Position numbers and translations under genes: made by a program. Below the pieces are notes generated by a model that saw only the letters and a list, made by a program, of their open reading frames with translations, was not told where the DNA came from and did not search any database. This document shows, piece by piece, positions 36,059-45,765 of a stretch of DNA of 64,000 bases. Each line of letters opens with the position of its first letter. The stretch's first letter is position 1. Source of the stretch: Lathyrus oleraceus (lineage: Eukaryota; Streptophyta; Magnoliopsida; Fabales; Fabaceae); the NCBI RefSeq assembly GCF_024323335.1, contig NC_066580.1, forward strand, positions 141,288,188 through 141,352,187, written 5' to 3'.

Positions 36059-38467
36059 ATGTCTTCACAAAACATGTCATCTTCTTCACAATACAAAGTC
36101 AAAGCTCACGTCAACGGTGAGACTTATGAATGTGATATATCTGGCTTCCTATTTAAAAACACCGAATGCACTCGGTTTTGTCTAAATAGAGGAGCTGACT
36201 TCTCTTATCTGAAAAGGAAGATTGAGTCCAAACTAAGACAACTCGTGTCCCAAATTTTTTATCAACAACCTTTTTTTTCAGAAAACAACTCTGTCAAGTT
36301 TTATAAGTCATTGATTCAAAATGACATGGAGACACAATACATGCTTCGTAACCATGAGTACTCTGGTTACGAATACATAGTGTTGTACATTGTGTTGGAA
36401 CAACCTCAACCAACTCAAAATATTCAATCACAGGTTATTGATCCTGTGATTGATGACGAACAAGATGCTGAGCACCACGTTGAAGACGATGTGGTTGATG
36501 ATGCTGAAGACGTGGTTGATGACTTGGTGAACCGTCATTCTGAAGACGAAGACCAACCTCAAATACCTATAGCGCAACGCTACTCACCTCCTGCGCACTT
36601 CACAACACTTAACTTGGGCGAGGATGAGCCCTCTTCAGATATGTTCTACAACCCATATATGAGGTCTGATGAGGACTTAAAGAAGGGTGACCAATTTCGG
36701 ACCAAGGAAGAGTGTCTGTTAGCAATAAAGAACTGGCACTTGAAAAATTGTGTTGACTTCGATGTTATCAAATCAAATCCGGAAAGATACGTTATTGTAT
36801 GCAAAAATCCGGAGTGTGGATATAGGTTGATGGCATCGTACAAGAAGAAGCATAACGCGTGGGTGATAGGGTCAATATCTCAAGCTCACATTTGCGTCAA
36901 CACCAACATGGCACAGGATCATCGCAAACTTAGCCATGACATGATATGCCATTCCATATTACCTCTAGTTGAGGCTGACCCGTCACTGAAGGTCAAAACA
37001 ATTATCTCCCATTGTGTGGCTGTTTTCAAATATACACCGTCATACAGAAAGGCTTGGTTAGCAAAAACCAAGGCAATTGAACTGGTGTACGGTAACTGGG
37101 AGGAATCATACAAACAACTACCACGCTACCTGGCTGCACTACGATTGTATTCACCTGGGACGGTTACTATAATGGAGACCTTGCCTGCACAATCCCCTGA
37201 CGGAACTCGTCTAGAAGGTAATGGAATTTTCCATAGACTTTTCTGGGCATTCCGTCCATGCATCATCGGGTTCACATTCTGCAAACCACTTGTTCAAGTC
37301 GATGGAACTTGGCTGTATGGGAAATACAAAGGATCGTTACTGATGGCGGTCGCACAAGATGGCAATTCAAATATTTTCCCAATAGCCTTTGCATTGGTGG
37401 AAGGAGAAACGGCAGCTGGTTGGAGTTTCTTCCTTAAGAATCTTCGAACGCACGTGACTCCACAAGCTGGCATCTGCGTTATTTCTGACAGGCACGCCTC
37501 AATAGACAGTGCATACAATAATCCAGCAAATGGCTGGCATGACCCCCCGTCTACCCATGTCTACTGCATCAGGCATATTGCACAAAATTTTATGCGGGAG
37601 TTCAAGGATAACTTTTTGAAGCAACATTTGATAAACGCGGGGTACGCATTAAACCAGCCTGGATTCCAATACTATCGCCGGGAAATAGTGTTGGCAAATT
37701 CTGATGCAGGGAGGTGGATTGATAATATCGACAGAGCGAAGTGGACTAGATCGTACGACGATGGGGTGAGGTGGGGCCACATGACAACAAATCTTGTGGA
37801 ATCAATGAACGGCGTGTTTAAGGGCATACGTAACCTCCCGGTAACCGCATTGGTGAGTGCGACATATTTTCGGATGGCAACGTTGTTCGTAACAAGGGGC
37901 AGGCGCTGGAATGAAGTGTTGCAGACGAGTCAAGTTTATAGTGAAGCCTGCATGAAGTTTATGAGGCAGGAATCTGCCAAAGCCAGCAGCCATCGGGTTA
38001 CGGAGTTCGACCGCCATGGCCACACTTTCAGTGTCAAGGAAACAATTGACCACAACCAAGGGCTGCCCAGACAAGAGTATAGGGTCCTAATACCAGACCG
38101 TTGGTGCGACTGTGGTCAATTTCAGGCGTATTGTATGCCTTGTTCCCATGTCATTGCAGCGTGTTCACACAGCCACTTCGATGCATTATCGCTAGTGTCT
38201 CCAATCTACAAAGTTGCAACATTGCTCAATGTATACGACAATCCCTTTCCGGTGGTAGCATTGGAGGCGTATTGGCCAGAGTATGACGGGGAAATTGTTT
38301 GGCACAACGAATCGATGCGGCGGAATAAAAGTGGTCGCCCAAATAGCAGGCGCATTAGAACTGAAATGGACGTCGCAGAGAAAATGCAGAGGAAGTGTAG
38401 CATATGTAGACAACTAGGGCATAATAAGAACAAATGCCCATATCGTGGATCTAGTTCCACAACTTAG
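36059..38467 (+). CDS. MULE transposase (802 aa, full length)
   Basis: Starts at MSSQNMSSSSQYKVKAHVNG. The N-terminal third has an acidic stretch (residues about 125-165, DDEQDAEHHVEDDVVDD) and a MuDR DNA-binding-like zone with C/H residues near 265-290. The catalytic MULE domain shows Asp in QVDGTWLYGKYKG (residue ~415), Asp in VISDRHASID (~477) and Glu in LVESMNGVFKGI (~581), matching the DDE triad. A SWIM zinc finger (WCDCGQ...CMPCSH, ~683-697) and a C-terminal zinc knuckle (CSICRQLGHNKNKC, ~779-792) follow, the standard order for plant MuDR-type transposases. No stop, frameshift or intron is needed. It should cut and join the element at its terminal repeats. Confidence 0.95.
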   Translation: MSSQNMSSSSQYKVKAHVNGETYECDISGFLFKNTECTRFCLNRGADFSYLKRKIESKLRQLVSQIFYQQPFFSENNSVKFYKSLIQNDMETQYMLRNHEYSGYEYIVLYIVLEQPQPTQNIQSQVIDPVIDDEQDAEHHVEDDVVDDAEDVVDDLVNRHSEDEDQPQIPIAQRYSPPAHFTTLNLGEDEPSSDMFYNPYMRSDEDLKKGDQFRTKEECLLAIKNWHLKNCVDFDVIKSNPERYVIVCKNPECGYRLMASYKKKHNAWVIGSISQAHICVNTNMAQDHRKLSHDMICHSILPLVEADPSLKVKTIISHCVAVFKYTPSYRKAWLAKTKAIELVYGNWEESYKQLPRYLAALRLYSPGTVTIMETLPAQSPDGTRLEGNGIFHRLFWAFRPCIIGFTFCKPLVQVDGTWLYGKYKGSLLMAVAQDGNSNIFPIAFALVEGETAAGWSFFLKNLRTHVTPQAGICVISDRHASIDSAYNNPANGWHDPPSTHVYCIRHIAQNFMREFKDNFLKQHLINAGYALNQPGFQYYRREIVLANSDAGRWIDNIDRAKWTRSYDDGVRWGHMTTNLVESMNGVFKGIRNLPVTALVSATYFRMATLFVTRGRRWNEVLQTSQVYSEACMKFMRQESAKASSHRVTEFDRHGHTFSVKETIDHNQGLPRQEYRVLIPDRWCDCGQFQAYCMPCSHVIAACSHSHFDALSLVSPIYKVATLLNVYDNPFPVVALEAYWPEYDGEIVWHNESMRRNKSGRPNSRRIRTEMDVAEKMQRKCSICRQLGHNKNKCPYRGSSSTT

Positions 38468-38689
38468 TTTTCACTTTCATAAATCTGTGTACCAAAATCA
38501 TTTTAAATTAAAGTTTACTTTTTATTCCAAATAGAAGATGCCACTTGAACAACAAACACAAACATCTAACATTACAACACCAATTACTAAAACAAAAACA
38601 AATACTGGAACAAAAACAAGTACTAAAACAAGAATAAGTACTAGAACAATAACAAATACAACAACAACATGACAAACAACCATTAAAAT

Positions 38690-39043
38690 CTAAGAAATTA
38701 CAACAGTTAACACTATGTCGTCTGATCCATGCATCATTTGGATGCAATCAATGTCGCTTTCAACTTCAACCCACCAGCGTATCGTTTCTCCAGTTTCAAA
38801 TGAGAACCTTGTTCTAAGCCTCTGAATCCTTCTGATGACTTCACCAGGTTGGTAATCTCCCTCTAACCAAGACATCAAGGACCTTTTTAGTTGGTCCAAC
38901 GAACGGATGTTCCAAAATTTCATCTCCATTGGGGGTTTCAAAGGCGAGAAAATAACATGCCCATCCCTTTTTAAGATTACTGGTTCAGGATCCGGGCGCC
39001 TTGATGATGTTCGCTGCCATGACGACGGTCTTGGGGATGCCAT
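38690..39043 (-). CDS. Small unidentified MULE ORF (117 aa)
   Basis: ATG at 39043 (MASPRPSSWQRTSSRRPDPE) to the stop at 38690. I chose this start over 39106 because a TATA box (39109-39116) lies 66 bp upstream. The product is basic at the N-terminus, then has motifs such as MKFWNIRSLDQLKRSLMSWL and ends acidic (VEVESDIDCIQMMHGSDD). I do not recognise a family. It is convergent with the transposase, the same layout as mudrA/mudrB of maize MuDR, but I see no similarity to claim. Coding potential rests on the open frame, TATA box and position. Confidence 0.6.
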   Translation of the reverse strand: MASPRPSSWQRTSSRRPDPEPVILKRDGHVIFSPLKPPMEMKFWNIRSLDQLKRSLMSWLEGDYQPGEVIRRIQRLRTRFSFETGETIRWWVEVESDIDCIQMMHGSDDIVLTVVIS

Positions 39044-39108
39044 GAACTCAACTTGATACAGAAAGTGATAGGAAACAGTGGTGAAGAAAATGCAAGGAAA
39101 TAACACTT

Positions 39109-39116
39109 TATTTATA
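39109..39116 (-). promoter_or_regulatory. TATA box of the small MULE ORF
   Basis: Minus strand TATAAATA, 66 bp upstream of the ATG at 39043. Confidence 0.6.
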
Positions 39117-39329
39117 GGAAAAGATCTGGGTTGTACACCAGTCTACTTAACCCTAATTAGTGTCGCACTTGATTAATTAGGGTTTCAGTTAGTTCATAAC
39201 TACCAAACTCTGATTATAACCGATCAATAAACCCTAATTATAATTGATAGATTAACCTTAACATGAATAACCCTAATTCTCCCAAAACTTTATAAATACT
39301 ATTATTTACTTAAAAATTAAATTAATATA

Positions 39330-39336
39330 TATATAA

Positions 39337-39418
<82 letters not shown>

Positions 39419-39479
39419 TGTAAATAAATATTTATATATATTAATTAAATGTGTATAATATTAATTGTTTATAAATTAA

Positions 39480-39541
<62 letters not shown>

Positions 39542-39654
39542 TATATATATAAATTAATATATATATATATATCTTGTAATAATTTTATTTATATATAAGT
39601 GTTAATATAAATTAATATAATTTATAAAAAAAATATATTTATCAAATATCTAAT

Positions 39655-39691
<37 letters not shown>
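39330..39691. repeat. (TA)n tracts and poly-A next to the right inverted repeat
   Basis: (TA)n runs at about 39341-39416 and 39483-39536, then an A run from about 39658 to 39692. Mirrors the T/TA tract inside the left inverted repeat. Confidence 0.85.
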
Positions 39692-39695
<4 letters not shown>

Positions 39696-39871
39696 ATTGG
39701 GCATAGGCGCCACTCCTAGTGGCGACTTGCCCTACCCATTAAGGGTAGGCGCCAACTAGGGTGGCGCCTTAGTACACAATTAGGGCAAATTTTGCCCATT
39801 TGTGTAATTTTTTTGAAAAAATGGTTAATTTTGAAATTTTTTTGAAAAATTTGGATATTAAAAAAAAAAAA
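39692..39871 (-). repeat. Right terminal inverted repeat of the MULE
   Basis: Reverse complement of the left repeat. The imperfect GGCGCC palindrome is at about 39704-39770. Confidence 0.88.
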
Positions 39872-41063
39872 TCCTATTTTGCTCCCCAGAGAGTTAATCC
39901 TTGATATATTCATCCTAACCGATGACAAGTTTTCTTCTTTTTGCAGTCTTCATCCCAGTAACCGGTAGTTGTAAATCCTTCTTTTTCTCCCCTTGCAGAG
40001 TCTATCCTTGATATGTTCACTTTAACCAGTGACAGATATTCTCTTTTTGTGTTATTCTATCCAGTAACTGATAGATGTAATTCCTATTTCTCCCCCTAGA
40101 GTTTATCCTTGATATGTTCATCCTAACCGGTGACGGATATTCTCTTTGATGGTATTCTATCCAGCATTCAATAGATGTAATTCCTACTTTTTGTTTAGGT
40201 GGTTTATCCTTGATATGTTCATCTTAACCGATGATGGGTATCCTCCTTAACATCCCCAGGAAATTTTATCCTTTATATGTTCATCTTAACCGATGACGGA
40301 TTTTCTTTCCTTTGAGTCTATCCTTGATATGTTCACTTTAATCAGTGACGGATATTCTCTCTCTTTGGTCTTCTGCCTAGTAACCGGCAGTTGTAAATCC
40401 TATTTCTGCAGTTTTTCCCCAGCAAGGATATTCTTACCCAGTGACCAGTAATGTATACACCCTCCTGGCGGTTCTTAGTGAGTCATCCTTGATTGGTTCA
40501 TCTTAATCGGTGACAGGTGTCCTCTCTGTCAGATCTTTATTATCTCCTTACCTCGTAACTGTTAGTGGATAATAGATTTTTGCTCCTCCTGTGTTGAAGT
40601 TTATTCCTTCCCCAGTTGAGTTGAGTGTGTATTTCCCTAGCGAAATCCCTTTTCCTGCATGATTCAAGTACTTCAGTTTTATTCTGATCTAGTTGTTTCC
40701 CCTGCAGATGTTTTTGTTTCCTCGGCTGAGTCTTTCCATTTCTTATAAAATCCCTCTAGTCTCCCAGCAATTTTTAAGTCGTAGCCTGGCCTACGCATAA
40801 CCTCTTTCACCCTATCAGAGTCTCTGTCTCCCTAGTGAGTTTTCCTAACAGAATGCATTATACTCCTGCGGATCTTCGGTCTCTTTGATTCCTTTTCCTT
40901 TGTGGCAATATTTCCCCACAGAGAATTTGCTTTTACATTCATATCATATGCATCATGAGGTATCTTAGGAACCAAAATTTGTTTTTATATGTTGTTATTT
41001 AAGCCCATTCTACTGAGTTGATATGAAGATTTTAACCTTCACCTCCTCAGTTAGAATGTCCTT
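39872..41063 (+). repeat. Ogre-1 3' untranslated region, second part with degenerate tandem repeats
   Basis: Continues the 3' UTR after the MULE. The phrase TATCCTTGATATGTTCA with variants, followed by AACCGATGACGGATATTCTC, recurs near 39898, 40005, 40098, 40207, 40268, 40318 and 40486. Units are about 50-110 bp and strongly diverged. No gene is seen. Confidence 0.8.
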
Positions 41064-41076
41064 AAATAGGGGCAGC
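41064..41076 (+). other. Ogre-1 polypurine tract
   Basis: AAATAGGGGCAGC directly before TGTAAGACCCC, the LTR start. Confidence 0.75.
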
Positions 41077-44000
41077 TGTAAGACCCCAATTTTGACCCTA
41101 AGATCCCTCATGCTATCTCATCATATGCATTAGCATTGGGATCATACCTTGGCATCCTCCTTACCCCTCTTTCATTTGGGTTTGGTTTGGGAGAGACCAC
41201 TAAGCACCATGTTATTGTATCATACTTGTATATTATCATTTTACTAACCAAAATACCAAAAATATGTCTTTGTATTTGCCTAACTCTTTTGTAGGTAGGG
41301 CATGGTCCGCATTGATCTATCAAGTGCATATCTAGGGTTTAAGACTCTCATTGCTAAGAGCATAGTCAAGGAATGATCCAAAATGGCTCTAAGCATCATA
41401 TATGAGTCCCAGTGATCTCTACATATTATTTTGATCAAGTATTCTTCAAGAGTTTGGAGTTGGTTTGCCTTGGAAACCCTAGTTCATCTAGGTATCTTGA
41501 GTAACTTCTTCAACAAGCTTCTTCACCAATTGATCAAATTTTTAAAGGGACACTTCAAAACTCATCATCTTATTCATATATGATCTACCATGAACCTGAA
41601 AAGTCAAGAGAATTGCAAGTTAGCAAGTTGGTTGATGGTGGTTGGCCAGATGAATTCATTTGATCAAAACTGGGTTTCCCTAAACCCTATCTCCTATAAT
41701 TTTCATAATATGAAAATTATTCCAAGATAAAGGTTACTCTAAATGACATTAAAAACAACTTTCATGTTGAGGTCTAGAGCTAATTTTTCTTGGGAAGTCA
41801 TTTTCCATGTTGAAACATTATAGGTCATTTTGTCTAAACCCTAATTTGAAAGTCAACTTCCCAAGGCCATAACTTGCTCAATTTTGATGAGATGAAATAT
41901 TTACAAGTTTCACAATCAACTTAAAAATGTCTACTTCAACTTTGATATTGGGAGTGAAATCTAAATAAACTTTTATGATCATGTGATATGAGGATACATT
42001 ATAGGTCATTTTGGACCAATACCATTAAACAAGTGATTTTCCTCAACTTCAAAAATGCACAACTCACTCATTCTAAATCCAAATGATGTCAAATTGGTGA
42101 CCATTTTGAAGTTCTTTGAAAGAGATACAACTTTTATGAAGACACTTTTCTCATTTGGAGCTCACATAAAAAGTTAAGCAAGGTGGAATAATGGAATGTG
42201 TGATTTGACACTTAGAAAAATTTTCAACATGTTGAAATTTCCAAACTTCCACCACAAGTTCCAAATTGAAAAGTGTTCAACATAAGAGTTGTTCCCCTTG
42301 ACCTAAGCTTTCCAAAGAGTCCTGATTCATTCATTTTGGACTAAGTTTGATAGGTCTGCGCATGGTGTAAACAAACCTGTATCAGTTGGCAAGATTCAAG
42401 CTTCAAATGTCCAAATAACTTTGCCTTGCCATTCAAGCTTCATGCAGACCTCATTTTAGTTGATTATGGACCTAATTAGATTGCTTCATGGGCCTATACA
42501 CACCCATGCAAGCATGTGCATTGCATTACCAAATTTGGACAATTTTTCAAGTGTGCAAATAACACTTCTCGTGGCTATAAATAAAGGTCTGATGCTTCAT
42601 TTCAAAGGACCTTGCGCGCCAGCTTTGCCCCCAACTCTTCAAACCCTCTCAATTCAAAGGAAAACCTAAGAAATTTCATATGACATTTAAGTTTGAATCT
42701 CACTGTTTGGAGATTCAAAAACTCCAGGATCTGAAGCTTTGTGTTGTTCTTAAGCCACTTCCACAAGCTCCACAAGCAAGATCAAGCATGAATTGAAGCA
42801 AGAGAGATCCAGTTCTGCACAGCATTGAAGGTAATTTTCCAGATTTTTTTTCTCTTCGATTATCTCTTAATTCTCATCAATTCTCTTGGATCTTTGGTTG
42901 TCTGAAGTCCTATCAATATAGGCAAGAAGATTGAGTTGCTTTGAGGTCAAATCGAAGCAACTCAGTTGACACACCTAAAAATTCAACTCCACATATCTCT
43001 CTATATATTTGGAGTTAGTTAAAATTGAGGTGATATTTGTGATTTATGCCATTTTATCTTTGAGATCATGTCCTCTTTTTTTATTTTTGATGTGGTAATG
43101 AATGGACCAGTCCGGCCAAGGTCGCCTGAGAAGACGAATGGCGCTTTGCTACGGCAATGATGTGGCGTGGTCCAGAACCATTGATCTGTTTCAAAATGTT
43201 TTAATCATGAGTGTACATTGTGATTACCCATGGTACAACGTGTTGACTCTGGCGCATCATGGAACATGCGCGCTCAACCACTTGATCCTCCAACTCAATT
43301 AATGAGGCAGATCAAGTGGTCTACGTTTTTTCGGTTTTCTGATTTTAATTTTTATTCCTTTGATTTTCATTAATTCATATTAATTTTAATATTGATCCAA
43401 AAAATATGAGAGTTTCACCAAAAAAATTTAAATAAAATCCTCATTCTTTTTCTGAATTAAAATTATTTTTTGGGTCATTATTAATATTTTTCATGATCTA
43501 ATTGATTTTGTGAATATTTTTAAGTGTTTGAAAATACTTTTAAGTTTCCAAAAATTCTGAATTTTTTTCTCCAAGGTCCTTTGACCTTGTTTGACCTATG
43601 ATAAATCTCATGGTCGTTTCTTTGGTGTTTTGATGAGGTTTTAGGAAATTGATCAACCATATTTAATTTGATGCATTATTTTTAGTATTTTTAATTGAAT
43701 AAATGCCAAATAAATTGTGCAGAGCCATTTTGATTGACTTTGTAAGTTTGACTTGTGTTGTTGGGCCTTGGTCAAAGTTGATTTGACTTTGTTAGGTTAA
43801 GATAATTGGATTTAGGGGATTGATGGAATATACATTCCATCTCCCAAAATGAATGAATGATCTTAACTTGGTAAAAGTCCTTCTTTGCCCAATTTGAGTT
43901 TGATCCATTTCCCCTCCCTCTTCATCTCATTCCCCTTATTTATGCATTCATATCACTGGACCTATAATATCTCTATATCCTAACGCTAGTTGATTGCAAA

Positions 44001-45765
44001 ATTAACATAAGTATGGATGAGATTAGGCCCCCCACTTTGCATATTCTTTTTGTGTGTGGTATGTTTCATGAGCATAGTTCATTATACTATGTCTCTAACA
44101 GGCATTAACACCAAAATTCTATTGCCCGGCCTCAAATAGTTGTGCCTTCTACATAATTCAAATTAAGATTGCTTAACATAGCACTAAATTTTGACACAAA
44201 AGGCATAGCATTCTAGTTAGTGAGATTGTAAGTCCCCCCTCTTTCATGGTATTGTGTGGAAACTTGTCCTTTTTTCCTTCCTTTGGAAGATGTCTTGGTT
44301 CAAGGATCCATGCTTGTTATAAGTAGGTTGAGTGTTCTCCAAAGAATGACTTAAAACAAAAGAAAAGCAAAAGCAATACTAACTTCTAACTTATTAACAA
44401 CTAACATTTAATTTCAAGTCCTTTACTTTTAATGCAATTTAATTTTAAGTCTTATTCATTTGCCATTATTCATATCATTCTAATTGTTTATGTTAATGTC
44501 ATTTTCACTTTCGCCACTGGGACCATATTTTGTGATATATTTTGCTTGTGTATATTGTTTTTTTTGTGTGGTCTTTGACTACTAATATACATAATAAGAA
44601 CAAAAACCCTAAAAAATATCTTGTGTGGACTGTTGGTTTGATCTGAGACAATTGGACTTAGAATTTAGGCAACACTCCCTATGCAAAGGACTTGGCCAAT
44701 GCCAATTTTCATGTAACCAAGTGCTTGTGATTTGAAACTTCATCTGATACGTCATTGAAGATCCATTTGAGTTAATCTGCAATATGATCATTGTGAAGCT
44801 GTTATTTTGAACCTATGATTTGTGCATTGTGAAATTCATCTGATACATGGCCAAATTTGAAAAAGATCATGAAGTGGCTAAGCTTGGATGTGGCTATCTT
44901 TATTTGATTCCTTTCTTTTCAATTTGATGTTTTGTGCATTGTTTGTTGCTTGATTCTAATGTCCAAGGGAATTTGGGTTTCTATATGGCATTCTTGTCTA
45001 TTGGATTGCAGCCCATTGGTAAGATCTTTTCGACTCTCAAATTTTAAATTTATTCTTAGGATTAGTCTCTTCATCTCCTCCCCACTTCTTAAATTTCAAA
45101 ATCTCTCCCTCCTTTTAAAACTTCTTTGCTTGTGCTAGTTTTCTAAACTTAGACCATATTGCAAATTAGAAACTTTGGTCATATGCCATTGCATTTTCAA
45201 ACTTCTTTTCTTAATCAAACTTGTAAATAGATTTAATTATACTTGACTTAAGATTTTCAAAAAGCCAAAAAGATCTAACTCATTCAAACCATTTTAAGCA
45301 TTTGTGCTCTTCAAACTTAATTTTTATTAAAATCAATGCATCCACTTTGAAATTTATACCACGAATTACGAGGTTTTGATCCCTCATTTTTATGTTAGTA
45401 CGTAGGCACAAGTCCGAAGGTCTTGTCAAACACAAAAATATAATTAATGAATTCTTTTCTCAACCCCCCCCCCCCCCATTCTATTTGTTTGCAAACATCA
45501 TTTGTACAAAAACACATATGCACACAAGAAAGGGCTCCCTAGGAGTACCTAGGACACTTTGGGTGCTAACACCTTCCCTCTATGTAACCAACTCCCTTAC
45601 CTGTAATCTCTGGCATTTTATTAGTTTTGATTTGAAAACTTCTTATTTGTGGGTTCTGTTCGTGCTTTTCCCTTTTCCCTTGGAAACAATAAAAGCGCGA
45701 TGGCGACTCTTGTTATTTGATATCTTGGTTATCCATAGCTTGATGATCATGAATTTACCATTACA
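41077..45765 (+). repeat. Ogre-1 3' LTR (complete, 4689 bp)
   Basis: Begins TGTAAGACCCCAATTTTGAC and ends TTACCATTACA. Positions from about 41868 onward are homologous to 1-3881. TATA box at 42576-42583. No credible ORF. The next five bases (AAATG) would be the target duplication; its partner is outside the window. Confidence 0.92.

Larger units (their letters stand above)
31736..39871 (+). mobile_element. Mutator-like DNA transposon with transposase, plant mobile domain gene and small ORF
   Basis: About 8.1 kb bounded by long inverted repeats (31736-31915 and 39692-39871, reverse complements). Genes inside: plant mobile domain gene (-), MULE transposase (+), and a small ORF (-) convergent with the transposase. 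It interrupts the repetitive Ogre-1 3' UTR. The expected 9-bp target duplication is not clean: left flank ...TTGTAATCCCT, right flank TCCTATTTTG, sharing only a core like AATCC. The transposase is open throughout, so the element may be recent or recently active. Confidence 0.88.
1..45765 (+). mobile_element. Ogre-1, giant Ty3/gypsy (Tat/Ogre) retrotransposon, 5' end outside the window
   Basis: The order is LTR, PBS, ORF1, gag, protease, intron, RT, RNase H, second RNase H, integrase, long 3' UTR, polypurine tract, LTR. An extra ORF1 before gag, an intron between protease and RT, a second (archaeal-type) RNase H and very long LTRs are known hallmarks of legume Ogre elements. About 790 bp of the 5' LTR lie before position 1, judged by alignment to the 3' LTR. 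Subtracting the three nested insertions gives a native length near 22 kb. Every ORF carries stops or frameshifts, so this copy is dead. The two LTRs differ visibly on most lines, much more than those of the nested elements. Confidence 0.93.
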
